A DNA stretch of 64,000 nucleotides from Clostridia bacterium (GTDB taxonomy: Bacteria > Bacillota > Clostridia > Oscillospirales > CAG-272). The position numbers and the translations under genes were made by a program. Below the pieces are notes generated by a model. The model was not told the origin of the DNA. It did not search any database and was given only the letters and a program-made list of their open reading frames with translations. Where the stretch lies: NCBI GenBank assembly GCA_017465885.1, contig JAFTVG010000022.1:85190-149189 (forward strand). Direction: 5' to 3'. This document shows, in pieces, positions 33,446 through 42,273 of this stretch. Position 1 is the first letter of the stretch, and the number at the start of each line of letters is the position of its first letter.

Positions 33446-34591
33446 TCATCCGTTATTTTCAAAATTTAACTTTTTGTAATACGCTGCAGTCAATTCGACC
33501 ACAAGACCATAACTCTTGCTCCCGCTCTCAACACCCTGGACCTTGATATAGGTATCATTCACCTTGTTCGTCACCGTGGAAATGACCCCCTTGTTTTCTT
33601 CGGTCTTTTTAGACGCCACACCGATCTCACAAAGCACTCTTTCATCCAGCTTTGAAAGGATCGAAGAGTACCTTGACAGACGGTTTTCCTCCTTCAATGC
33701 CGTATACAATGGATTGAGCATATACTCTAACATATTCACGTAGCCTGCATAGTTGATATAAGGATCGTCGCTTTCAAGACAGACGAGAAATGCCATAAAA
33801 TTGGCATCGTCCTCTCTGGAGATCCCACGCTGATGGGAAAGCTCGTGGGCGCAGGTAAACACAAGAGTATAATCCATATAGTCGGTATTCACGTTGGTCT
33901 CACCGGTATAGTATGAATACATCCCCAGAAGTCCCGCCTTGGACATCAGCTGACTTGCCATGACAGGCTTGATCCTTGAAGAATAGCCCATAACGAAGGG
34001 GTACTTTTCAGATGCGCTTTTATACGCTTTGTTGAGCTTTTCATTCATCTGCTCAAAGGTATAAGGCATTACCGAGGAGGAATCCTTGATGAACTGTATC
34101 TGGTCGGTATACTCGTTGATCCGTTCAACAAGAAAGAGCGTGGTTTCTTCCAGCTCCTTTGACGAAAGCTCCTTTCTTTCAAGCCCTAATTTCTCCTCCA
34201 GCGGACTGCCCCGATAGCCCATCCCCAGGGTGAAGACGAAGGCAGAATAAAAGAGAGAGATCACGGCGAAAGCACAGGCAAAGAAGCGGGTAAGCGTGCG
34301 GAAACGTTCCCTTTTCGTGTTATACACAACAAAAGCGATCACGCCCGTCAGGACAAAGGGGAGACAAAAGAAGGCAAGCTCTCCAAGGGAGGTCGGAAAC
34401 AGACCCGTTACCTTGGCAAGTACCAGTCGAACCACTCCCGCGACACGGATATTGAAAAAATCGGCAAAATCCGCAGATACGAAGCAAAGCAGGTGGATGC
34501 ATCCTGCAATGCAGGCAATGGAAAAAGCGATCAGCGCAAACAGAGGATATCGAGAGCGCAGACGCCGATAGATCGTTTTAAGAAAATTCAA
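33446..34591 (-). CDS. DUF3810-type membrane protein with metallopeptidase motif
   Basis: A 381-residue protein with three N-terminal membrane helices (about 15-35, 60-85 and 95-120) and a large outer or cytosolic domain. That domain contains HELSHQRG near residue 250, the HExxH zinc-peptidase signature, followed by REDDANFMAFL which could supply a further ligand. This matches the DUF3810 family. The substrate is unknown. It overlaps the end of the RluA-family gene by 14 bases and is last in a long co-directional run. Confidence 0.8.
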   Translation of the reverse strand: MNFLKTIYRRLRSRYPLFALIAFSIACIAGCIHLLCFVSADFADFFNIRVAGVVRLVLAKVTGLFPTSLGELAFFCLPFVLTGVIAFVVYNTKRERFRTLTRFFACAFAVISLFYSAFVFTLGMGYRGSPLEEKLGLERKELSSKELEETTLFLVERINEYTDQIQFIKDSSSVMPYTFEQMNEKLNKAYKSASEKYPFVMGYSSRIKPVMASQLMSKAGLLGMYSYYTGETNVNTDYMDYTLVFTCAHELSHQRGISREDDANFMAFLVCLESDDPYINYAGYVNMLEYMLNPLYTALKEENRLSRYSSILSKLDERVLCEIGVASKKTEENKGVISTVTNKVNDTYIKVQGVESGSKSYGLVVELTAAYYKKLNFENNG

Positions 34592-35477
34592 AATTATACT
34601 CCTTTAAAAGTGCGCAAAACTCAGGATGCAGAGGGGCACAGACGGTCAGCTCCCGCTCGCTTATGGGATGAAAAAAAGTTAAACTGAACGCGTGCAGAGC
34701 TTGTCCGCAGATACGATCAGAAGGTGTTCCGTAAAGTCCGTCCCCGAAAATAGGGTGACCGATGGAGGCAAAATGCACACGAAGCTGATGGGTCCTGCCG
34801 GTGTGCGGTTGGGCACTGACAAGTGTCAGTCCGCTTCTACGTTCAAGGACCCGATAGGTGGTGAACGCTCGTTCACCTTCGTTTTCGGAGACACTTCTCA
34901 AGATCACGCTGTCCAGAGCTCTCACGATATTTTTGTCAATACAGCCCTCGTCATCCCTTAGCGTTCCTTGAAGCAACGCAAAATATTCCTTTTTTACCCT
35001 GCGCGTCATGATCTGCCTAGAGAGCGCCGCACTTGCTCTTTTATTCTTAGCAACAAGCACCACGCCCGTGGTGTCTCTGTCAAGACGGTTAGCGGCACGA
35101 AAGACGAAGGGTCTTCCCTGCTTCTGATAATAACACGCCAGCGCATTGGCAAGTGTGTCTTCAAAATGTCCGTGTGAGGGGTGGGTGGGCATCCCTTGCG
35201 GCTTGTTGATCAGGATCAGATCCTCGTCCTCATATAGGATCTGCAGAGGATAGTCGTAAGGAATCAGATCCTCAGAGCTCTGCTCATCCTCAAGCTCCAG
35301 CTCCAAAAGATCTCCCTCTCTGAGTATAGCCCGCACCGTAACGCGCTCTCCGTTTAGAAGCATTCCCTGCTCCTTCTTTTTTAAAACCACCACCTGGGCG
35401 CGGGAAAGGGACAGCTCCGAAAAGAGATACTCTTTTAAGATCCGTCCTGCCCAGCGTGCTTCCACAACGTAGGTCAT
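34578..35477 (-). CDS. RluA-family pseudouridine synthase
   Basis: A 299-residue enzyme with an N-terminal S4-like segment (about 12-75) and the catalytic domain with the family motif AANRLDRDTTGVVLVAKN, where the Asp is the catalytic residue, and HTGRTHQLRVHFASIGHP near 225. It isomerises uridine in rRNA or tRNA; whether it is RluD-like or another RluA branch cannot be told. It overlaps the divIC-like gene by four bases. Confidence 0.9.
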   Translation of the reverse strand: MTYVVEARWAGRILKEYLFSELSLSRAQVVVLKKKEQGMLLNGERVTVRAILREGDLLELELEDEQSSEDLIPYDYPLQILYEDEDLILINKPQGMPTHPSHGHFEDTLANALACYYQKQGRPFVFRAANRLDRDTTGVVLVAKNKRASAALSRQIMTRRVKKEYFALLQGTLRDDEGCIDKNIVRALDSVILRSVSENEGERAFTTYRVLERRSGLTLVSAQPHTGRTHQLRVHFASIGHPIFGDGLYGTPSDRICGQALHAFSLTFFHPISERELTVCAPLHPEFCALLKEYNFEFS

Positions 35478-35761
35478 TCTTCTTCGTTGAGGTCGTTGAC
35501 AAAGAGATATTCGTCGGGATAGTGATATCCCAGCTGCATTCTTGCCACCCTTGCCGCATAATCGTCGTCATAAGGAAGGCTGAGCTTGTAGCGCATTTCC
35601 GCAAGATCCTCCTCGATCTCGTAGATTTGCCCCTCCAGCTCCTGCCTGGTGTCGTTTAACCGATTGATCGTCAACTGCATCTCGATGATCTTAACGATGC
35701 AAAGCACGATACCCAGTGCCAGCGCGATGCGCACCAGCAAATGACTGTCCATTCTTACCAT
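35474..35761 (-). CDS. divIC: Septum formation initiator, DivIC/FtsB-like
   Basis: A 95-residue bitopic protein: short N-terminus, one membrane helix (about 8-26), a coiled coil (about 30-60, RLNDTRQELEGQIYEIEEDL) and an acidic tail. It fits DivIC by size and by place after yabQ, as in Bacillus. DivIC works with FtsL and DivIB at the division septum. AAGGATG lies before the ATG. Confidence 0.82.
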   Translation of the reverse strand: MVRMDSHLLVRIALALGIVLCIVKIIEMQLTINRLNDTRQELEGQIYEIEEDLAEMRYKLSLPYDDDYAARVARMQLGYHYPDEYLFVNDLNEEE

Positions 35762-35786
35762 TTTTCTTCATCCTTTTTTACGTGCT

Positions 35787-36365
35787 TTAAGCACGTTTAT
35801 TTTTATTTTTGGGGGCTTTTTTCAAGGGAGCGCCTTGCGTCGGTCCCGTGTCGCCAAACAGCCGTTTCACGCAGATCTGCGCTTGCTCGTCTATGAAAGC
35901 CAGCAGATCATCGTTAAGCTTGCAGTTGAACCTTTTGATCCTTCTCTTTTCTCTTTTTTTCTTCAAAAAGGAGCAGATGCCAATGACACAGCTCTTCAAG
36001 GGGAGAAGGAGCGGGCGCAATATCCTCTTCATTATAAATTTCATCAGCCGAGCCTCCGCCTTGTAGATCCATTTACCAAGGAATCTCCAAACGAAGGCAA
36101 AACCGCCAAGCTCAAAAAGAAGAGACACCAGCCTGATCTGTCCTCTGTTTGCCGCAAAGACCATCAGCACGTTCAAAAAAGCAGCAAACAAACAAAAGCA
36201 AAGATCGGGTAACAGCAAGGCAAGTGCAAAAGGCAGTCCTTTGCACCTTGAAGCAAGAGGAAGCCTGATAAACCCACCAAGCAGATAAACGAAGGCAAGC
36301 GCCCCGCCCAATAGCAGAGATCTTAAGAGAAAGAGGGCAAAATCCGCCCGTTCAACAACGAACAT
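35787..36365 (-). CDS. yabQ: Spore cortex biosynthesis protein YabQ
   Basis: A 192-residue protein with about four hydrophobic segments in the first 115 residues and a very basic C-terminus (LKKKREKRRIKRF ... KNKNKRA). Sequence similarity is weak, but topology and gene order (yabP-yabQ-divIC) support YabQ, a mother-cell membrane protein needed for cortex formation in Bacillus. The start at 36365 makes ATGA with the yabP stop; the frame also runs upstream inside yabP without support. Confidence 0.78.
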   Translation of the reverse strand: MFVVERADFALFLLRSLLLGGALAFVYLLGGFIRLPLASRCKGLPFALALLLPDLCFCLFAAFLNVLMVFAANRGQIRLVSLLFELGGFAFVWRFLGKWIYKAEARLMKFIMKRILRPLLLPLKSCVIGICSFLKKKREKRRIKRFNCKLNDDLLAFIDEQAQICVKRLFGDTGPTQGAPLKKAPKNKNKRA

Positions 36366-36637
36366 CAGCTCTTGCGCCCAAATAATCCGCGCTTTTTCTT
36401 CTCTTGGCAATCCACGAAATAGAACCCGTCGATCCTACCCGAAACCGCTACAAGACCGTTTTGAAGCGAAAGATCGCAAATACGCAGACCCTCTCCCTCC
36501 ACACAAAGCTGTCCATTGGAGGTTTTCATACAAACAGAGATGTCGTCAAATGAATACATATCCTCCACACCGCTGATCTTTAATTCTTTCCTGTCGACCA
36601 GCTCTATCGTCCCGCTTTGTCGAATTGCATCGCTCAT
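36365..36637 (-). CDS. yabP: Sporulation protein YabP
   Basis: A protein of about 90 residues of the YabP/YqfC family, with LVDRKELKISGVEDMYSFDD and LCVEGEGLRICDLSLQNG-GLVAVSGRI in the usual order of this beta-rich domain. It is needed for cortex formation and acts with YabQ. The start after GGGGAGGC is preferred; an upstream TTG also leaves the frame open. The stop overlaps the yabQ start. Confidence 0.88.
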   Translation of the reverse strand: MSDAIRQSGTIELVDRKELKISGVEDMYSFDDISVCMKTSNGQLCVEGEGLRICDLSLQNGLVAVSGRIDGFYFVDCQEKKKRGLFGRKS

Positions 36638-36708
36638 ATCGTTGCCTCCCCGTTTCATTTCTACCAAGGTATGCGAAACGGTCTGAGACTATGCAGGATC
36701 GGGCAGTA

Positions 36709-36954
36709 TTACTGGGAAATGATCTCGTAAAGCTCGCCTGCTCCGTCCTTTAAAACGTGCTCTTTTACGTCTTTCACCCGAAAAACCAGCGTTCTCTGAC
36801 CAAAGCTTACCTCAACCACATCGCCGATCTTTACATCGTAAGACGCCTTGACGACTCTGCCATTGACCACGATGTGCTGTCCGTCGCACGCTTCATTGGC
36901 AACCGTCCTTCTTTTGATGATCCTCGAGACCTTTAAAAACTTATCGATCCTCAT
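36709..36954 (-). CDS. rqcP: RNA-binding S4 domain protein RqcP (YabO)
   Basis: An 81-residue S4-domain protein, MRIDKFLKVSRIIKRRTVAN at the start, followed by VNGRVVKASYDVKIGDVV. RqcP works with RqcH to add alanine tails to stalled nascent chains on free 50S subunits. The gene lies six bases after mazG and before yabP, matching the Bacillus order. Confidence 0.92.
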   Translation of the reverse strand: MRIDKFLKVSRIIKRRTVANEACDGQHIVVNGRVVKASYDVKIGDVVEVSFGQRTLVFRVKDVKEHVLKDGAGELYEIISQ

Positions 36955-36960
36955 CGTTCT

Positions 36961-37623
36961 TCATTCCTCCATCAGAAGCTCAAGCGCAGAGATCCGCGCG
37001 ATAAACTCCTCGTTTTCCTTATATGCTTCCTCTTCCAGATTGATCCCCGCCTTGTTTGCCTGTGCACACAGCGCAAAATAGCGGCTCATCAGCTCGTCTC
37101 TTTCAAGCTGCTCTTCGCCGTATGCGTAAAGTCCGCTCTTGTTTGCCTTTTTGATCAGCTTTTGAGTGCGCAACAGCGAAGGAAGGGTTCTTGCCACGCG
37201 GTCAAGATCCTCAGCAACGGTAGCCGTCTTCTTCTCTTTTCTTTTCATTTCTTCCCATTTGTCAAGGGCGTTCTCTCTGCCCGAAACAGGATCGTCGGCA
37301 AAAATATGGGGATGACGGCAAACCAGCTTGCGGCAGATGCCATCCATTACGTCGTTTATATCGAAGCGGTTTTCATCCTTGGCGATCTGTGCGTGGAAAA
37401 CCACCTGCAAGAGAATATCCCCAAGCTCCTCCTTTAAAAGAGCATCGTCTCCGCGATCAATACCCTCTACCGCCTCGTAGCATTCTTCTATAAGATTGGT
37501 TCTGATGCTTTTGCTGTTCTGTGCCTTGTCCCAGGGACAGCCGTTTTCAGAGCGCAGATGCGCCATGATCGCACACAGATCCGAAAAAGTATACCGTTCT
37601 TTGATCAAATCCTTGGCTTCCAT
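36961..37623 (-). CDS. mazG: MazG-family nucleotide pyrophosphohydrolase
   Basis: A 220-residue protein with the MazG metal-binding pattern: LRSENGCPWDKAQNSKSIR, then EECYEAVEGI and EELGDILLQVVFHAQIA with Glu/Asp ligands. MazG hydrolyses abnormal NTPs. It has a single MazG unit plus a helical C-terminus, without the N-terminal methylase domain of Bacillus YabN. The ATG at 37623 follows GGAG by nine bases. Confidence 0.9.
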   Translation of the reverse strand: MEAKDLIKERYTFSDLCAIMAHLRSENGCPWDKAQNSKSIRTNLIEECYEAVEGIDRGDDALLKEELGDILLQVVFHAQIAKDENRFDINDVMDGICRKLVCRHPHIFADDPVSGRENALDKWEEMKRKEKKTATVAEDLDRVARTLPSLLRTQKLIKKANKSGLYAYGEEQLERDELMSRYFALCAQANKAGINLEEEAYKENEEFIARISALELLMEE

Positions 37624-37729
37624 TTTTACTTTCTCCACAGATCCGGGATCACCCGGAGCTTATTTTTATACTTTTTAAACTTTATTCATTTACTTTATTC
37701 ATCTTGAGGAAATCCGACCGAGCCATCCT

Positions 37730-39295
37730 TTACTCTGCCCGCAAACGAGACCTTCCTTTAAAAAAAGGCAAAAGTCGTCTCAAATTGCTGTCAAAAGCCC
37801 CGCACAGCGCCAAGCACCCAAAATATACCCCCGCCCCTGCACCGATGGCAAGCAAGGTAAAAACGCCGTGTGACGGAAGAATGCAAACAAGAGCAAAGGC
37901 TACCACACCGCAAAGAAGAGCGCACAGTAGAGGCAGAAGCAATTTTAAAAGCGCACGCCGCTCAAAAATCTTCCTGCGCAGACAAAAATGCAAATTCAAC
38001 GCCGCCGAAACAAGATAGCAAAGCACCGTTCCGATAGGCGCACCCGCAAGTCCGATCCGCGAAATAAGCAGGTGACAAGCCACCAGCTTAACAACAGCCC
38101 CGCAGGCAAGGCAGATCACGGGTATGCTTCTTGACCCGCTTCCCTGCAACAATGCCCCGCTGACCGTCTGAAGAGCAACAAGCAACACGGCAGGAGACAA
38201 AAGGATGAGCATCGGAGCGGCAGTCTCCGCAGACCCGGTACCAAACAGCAGAGTCAGAATGGGACGCGCCAAAAAGGCAAGCCCCAGAGCACAGGGTGCC
38301 GAGATCATTACCGACAAACGCAAGGCAAGGGAGGAAAGCTCCTTTGCCTCCTCTGCCCTTGGTTGTTTTTCCTTTGCAAGAAAGGGGATTACCGCCGAAG
38401 CGATGGGGGCAACCAAAACGGAGGGAAGATTAAACAGCGGGATGACCGATCCGCTGTAATTCCCATAAAGCTCATTTGCAAGCTCTCTTGTATGGCCTGC
38501 TTCAACAAGCCCCCTCATAACCACAGAAAGATCAATGAGAGAAGAAAGGCTGAGCACTACCGATGCACTGCTGACGGGCAGTACCACAGCCAAAAGCCGT
38601 TTGCCGTAGTTAAAAGTATTCAACCTCGTTCTTTGTTCCGGCAAAACAGCGTCCTTCTTTAAACACTCCGACTTAAAAAATACAATTGCCAGATAGAAAA
38701 AGGAGAAAATGCTTCCAAGCGAAACGCCAAGCAGTGCCATCGCCGCCGTATGTGGCTCTGATTGTCCCTTTCTTACCGAAAAATAGGCAAATAAAATACC
38801 GAGAACCGTTTTAAACACCGCCTCGATCACCTGTGACAGCGCGGTTGGGAGCATATTCTTTCGTCCCTGAAAGTAGCCGCGCAGGCATCCTGAAAGACAA
38901 ACGGCAAGAAGGGATGGCGCCATTACCCGAATGGATTTTGCCGCACCGGGATTGCCGATCAACCAAGAAAGACGATATGGTGCAAAGAGCATCAACAGGC
39001 AGAAAACGCCGCCAAGTCCTCCAAAAATCAGTACACTGCTCTTAAAATAGCCCAGGCGGTGCCTTTCTTCAGTCCCCTCTGCAATCAGGATGGAAAGACC
39101 CACAGGCAAACCCGAAGTAGACAACACGAAGAAAAAGGTGTAGATCACGTATGCAGAATTGAAATAGCCCATTCCGCCGTCACCGATGATGGAAAAGAGC
39201 GGAAGCTTGAAGAGCATACCGCATATTTTTGCACACGCCGCCGAAAGGGTGAGTAACGCCACCCCCGACATAAAACCGTCTTCTCTTCGTTTCAC
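37730..39295 (-). CDS. spoVB: Stage V sporulation protein B (MOP-family lipid flippase)
   Basis: A 521-residue membrane protein with about 14 hydrophobic helices, beginning near the motif FMSGVALLTLSAACAKICGM. It belongs to the MATE/MOP flippase superfamily that includes MurJ; SpoVB is needed for cortex synthesis. The GTG at 39295 (GGAGG six bases upstream) gives the normal family length; the frame stays open to 39391 over the 3' end of the kinase-like gene. It is followed by mazG. Confidence 0.87.
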   Translation of the reverse strand: MKRREDGFMSGVALLTLSAACAKICGMLFKLPLFSIIGDGGMGYFNSAYVIYTFFFVLSTSGLPVGLSILIAEGTEERHRLGYFKSSVLIFGGLGGVFCLLMLFAPYRLSWLIGNPGAAKSIRVMAPSLLAVCLSGCLRGYFQGRKNMLPTALSQVIEAVFKTVLGILFAYFSVRKGQSEPHTAAMALLGVSLGSIFSFFYLAIVFFKSECLKKDAVLPEQRTRLNTFNYGKRLLAVVLPVSSASVVLSLSSLIDLSVVMRGLVEAGHTRELANELYGNYSGSVIPLFNLPSVLVAPIASAVIPFLAKEKQPRAEEAKELSSLALRLSVMISAPCALGLAFLARPILTLLFGTGSAETAAPMLILLSPAVLLVALQTVSGALLQGSGSRSIPVICLACGAVVKLVACHLLISRIGLAGAPIGTVLCYLVSAALNLHFCLRRKIFERRALLKLLLPLLCALLCGVVAFALVCILPSHGVFTLLAIGAGAGVYFGCLALCGAFDSNLRRLLPFFKGRSRLRAE

Positions 39296-39323
39296 CTTGC
39301 CCTCCGGATGCACTTTGACCGCC

Positions 39324-40259
39324 TTAGATAAAGGTCTTGTAAATGGATCCCTCGGGCAAAAATGACCGATCAAGCTCGGGAACGGTGTCAAGCCGCGAGA
39401 GAAATTTCGTTGACGACAGATAATATCTGCTTTCGCTCTTTACACTTCCCAAGATCTTATGTAATTCATTCTTCAGGATCAACGGCTCGTAACCAAGCGT
39501 CGTATCGATCGTAAAATCAAAGGACACCTCCGACTCACCGCCGCTCTTGCGGGCTTGCATACGCTCAAGCTCCAGATCGGCGTAGATGCGTTCAACACCC
39601 CGTCCGTAAAGCAATCCGTCTCTGACAAAGCGGCGGGCAAAGCGCAAATCACTGGATGAAAACCATCCTGCATTACTGCAGTAGGCACGAAGCAGGTCCA
39701 CCTTCAGCGAAATGACCCTTGAATCAGCCGTCAAAAAGGATCTTATACGCCCGTCGTTTACGCCGCTACCCTCAATGATCAGAACCTGCCCCTCTCTTTT
39801 GGTAAAGGGGATGAGCTCTCTTCTCGTTGCCCATTTGCGGTCATATACGGGCAAAAGAGCCGTTTCTCCCTGATGGATCAAGGACATACACTCTTCAAGC
39901 TCGTCGAGATATAATGCTTCAAGAAGGGCGTAATTCACCTTAAGACCACGCTTTTTACACTCGTCCCGATATTCGGTCTCGTTTTTTAAAAAGGAGGTCA
40001 GCGAGATCACCCTTGACAGCACCTCCCGTTTTGAAAGACAGTTGGCAAGCAATGCCGCAAATCCGCTTTTTCCGGCGCAAGAGGGACCGTCCACCAAAAC
40101 GACGACCTCGCCCGCGCTATTTTTCACGGCATCGGCAACTGTCTCTGCCTGCCTCAAAAGGTAGTCTTCCGAGCGGCAAATGAGCTCGTCAATCGCCTCC
40201 TTGGTCAAAGGACGCTCGATACTTACCTGCAGATCCTCAAGCATATCCGATGCTTTCAA
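39324..40259 (-). CDS. P-loop kinase of the uridine-kinase-like family
   Basis: A 311-residue protein with Walker A VDGPSCAGKSGFAALL near residue 65 and a later acidic strand VLIIEGSGVNDG. It looks like the uridine kinase/phosphoribulokinase superfamily, which in Clostridia is often annotated as nucleoside kinase. The substrate is not clear. The TTG at 40259 is chosen from AAAGGGGG seven bases upstream; an ATG at 40244 is possible. It lies just upstream of spoVB. Confidence 0.65.
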   Translation of the reverse strand: MKASDMLEDLQVSIERPLTKEAIDELICRSEDYLLRQAETVADAVKNSAGEVVVLVDGPSCAGKSGFAALLANCLSKREVLSRVISLTSFLKNETEYRDECKKRGLKVNYALLEALYLDELEECMSLIHQGETALLPVYDRKWATRRELIPFTKREGQVLIIEGSGVNDGRIRSFLTADSRVISLKVDLLRAYCSNAGWFSSSDLRFARRFVRDGLLYGRGVERIYADLELERMQARKSGGESEVSFDFTIDTTLGYEPLILKNELHKILGSVKSESRYYLSSTKFLSRLDTVPELDRSFLPEGSIYKTFI

Positions 40260-40316
40260 TGCAAGTCCCCCTTTCGTTCTCTTCAAGTTCTGCGTATTTC
40301 TGTACTATGTGCAGCA

Positions 40317-41786
40317 TCATTCAAAATAGCGGATCTCGTCAAAGATCGCCCTGCGATCTTCTCCGTCCAAAGGCATATCCAGATACTCGTAGGGATACTT
40401 GGGCATATAGAATCTGCGCAGATTCCCGTCCTTTGATACGAGCTTGGTCACCGCGCCCGCACCGCAGGCGTAAATATCGTGCTCCTCAGCCATGATCAGA
40501 CAGTTATAAATACCGTCGTGTCCGTCAAGCGAAAAGCCCACGTTTTCAAGATTGCCCACCGTGTTTTTTTGTCTGTACAAATAATAGGGATGATATTTGC
40601 TCTGCGTGGTCACGATCTGTGAATAATCCACGCTCTGCACCGCTTCTCTGCTGTTGCGAGAATAAACGTTCACACCGCTGTGGAGAATATCCGATGCCTT
40701 TTTCACAAAAAAGGTATGTACAGTGATATTTTCGGGTCTCAACTGAACGATCTGATCCATAGTCTTGGCAAAGCTGGGAAAATTATCGCCCGGAAGTCCT
40801 GCGATCACGTCGGTATTGATGGTCTTGAAGCCCGACTGTCTTGCCTGATAATATGCTCTGAAAAAGTCATCTGCAGTATGCTTTCTGCCGATGCTCTTCA
40901 AAATATCCTCGTTTAAGGTCTGGGGATTGATAGAGATCCTGCTCACTCCGCAATTCACTGCAACACTCAGCTTTTTGGGTGTGATCGTGTCGGGTCTGCC
41001 CCCCTCCAGGGTGTATTCATCCAATCCTGCAGGATCGATCTGCCGACCGATGAACTCAAGCAAACCACCGAGCTGTGCCTCATCGAGCGTCGTGGGTGTT
41101 CCGCCGCCGATATAGACGGTGACGATGCGCTGACCCTTTTCCTTGATGATGCGCACCGTTTCGGCAATGTCGGCCTTCAACCGTTCAAGATAGTCGGGGA
41201 TCATCGAAAGAAGACGGGGCGTTGCATAGGAAACGAAGGAGCAATAGGCACATCTGGTAGGACAAAAGGGAATGGAAACGTAAAGACTGCAGGTATCGGG
41301 CTTATATCGTCTGACAAGCTTTTGCTCGTTTAACGCCACGGTGGTGATCAGCTGTGCCTTTTTATTGGTCAGAAGATAGTCACCGGTCAGCACCTTTTTG
41401 ACCGCAGTTTTGGTGCCCAGCTCGTCGTATAGCTTGGCAGCCACCTTGCCGGGTCTGATACCCACAAGAATGCCCCAGGGAGGGGTAAACTCGGTAACCT
41501 TTTTGCCTGCCTCGTAAACAGCCGCGCCAACGGCGATCTGGGCAAGACGGTGATCGGAATGCAAGGGATTGTTGGGCGCAAAGGAGGTCGCTGTATGCTT
41601 GCGGTCACCCGCCTCCAGCGTTACGGTTGCCCGTACGCCCTCCTCTTCCCTTTCCACCCTCACATCTGCCTTGGGTGTTTCCTCACTCTCCTTTTCGTGC
41701 TCGGAAAACTTCTGTCCGGGAAAAAAGATCAGACAGAGATTTTGCACGTAACTGACGTTGATATCGCCTTGTATGGTAATTTTCAT
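40317..41786 (-). CDS. hemZ: Oxygen-independent coproporphyrinogen III oxidase, HemZ type
   Basis: A 489-residue radical SAM protein. The N-terminal 150 residues are the HemZ-specific region; the core has C-X3-C-X2-C (CPTRCAYC) near residue 177, YIGGGTPTTLD and EGGRPDTI. HemZ-type enzymes are thought to oxidise coproporphyrinogen III anaerobically. It begins four bases after dtd. Confidence 0.9.
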   Translation of the reverse strand: MKITIQGDINVSYVQNLCLIFFPGQKFSEHEKESEETPKADVRVEREEEGVRATVTLEAGDRKHTATSFAPNNPLHSDHRLAQIAVGAAVYEAGKKVTEFTPPWGILVGIRPGKVAAKLYDELGTKTAVKKVLTGDYLLTNKKAQLITTVALNEQKLVRRYKPDTCSLYVSIPFCPTRCAYCSFVSYATPRLLSMIPDYLERLKADIAETVRIIKEKGQRIVTVYIGGGTPTTLDEAQLGGLLEFIGRQIDPAGLDEYTLEGGRPDTITPKKLSVAVNCGVSRISINPQTLNEDILKSIGRKHTADDFFRAYYQARQSGFKTINTDVIAGLPGDNFPSFAKTMDQIVQLRPENITVHTFFVKKASDILHSGVNVYSRNSREAVQSVDYSQIVTTQSKYHPYYLYRQKNTVGNLENVGFSLDGHDGIYNCLIMAEEHDIYACGAGAVTKLVSKDGNLRRFYMPKYPYEYLDMPLDGEDRRAIFDEIRYFE

Positions 41787-41790
41787 GCCT

Positions 41791-42255
41791 TTATCCCTTT
41801 TTCTTCTTCAGCTTTTCACTTTCCATAACGATGGTAACAGGTCCGTCGCACAGACTTTCGATCTTCATATCTGCACCGAACACTCCGTTTTCTACCCCAC
41901 CGTTAACCAATGTACGCAGGTGGCGGGAAAAATATTCGTACAAAGGCTCTGCCTTGTCGGGCTTTGCCGCCGCAAGAAAGTCGGGCCGGTTTCCGTGGGC
42001 ATAGCTTGCACATAGGGTAAACTGAGACACCACCAGAACAGAACCACCCACGTCGTTGAGCGCTTTGTTCATCTTGCCGTTTTCGTCCTCAAAAACTCTC
42101 AGCTTTGAGATCTTTTCGGCAAGCAGACGGGCATCCTCCTGCGTATCTTCTTCAAAAACACCCAAAAGGATGAAGAAGCCCTTTTGACAGCGACCCTTGA
42201 TCTCACCGTTTACAGAAACAGCCGCATTTAATACTCTTTGAATTACTGCCGTCAT
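41791..42255 (-). CDS. dtd: D-aminoacyl-tRNA deacylase
   Basis: A 154-residue enzyme that clears D-amino acids wrongly attached to tRNA. It has the catalytic SQFTLCA motif near 78-84 and the GVFGADMKIESLCDGPVT segment near the C-terminus. Length is normal. It lies between relA and hemZ, all closely spaced. Confidence 0.95.
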   Translation of the reverse strand: MTAVIQRVLNAAVSVNGEIKGRCQKGFFILLGVFEEDTQEDARLLAEKISKLRVFEDENGKMNKALNDVGGSVLVVSQFTLCASYAHGNRPDFLAAAKPDKAEPLYEYFSRHLRTLVNGGVENGVFGADMKIESLCDGPVTIVMESEKLKKKKG

Positions 42256-42273
42256 TTATTTCTCCTTGATATC

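Noticed and set aside
41791..42255. A frameshifted or partial dtd
   Set aside because: Length and both motifs are normal; the gene is intact.
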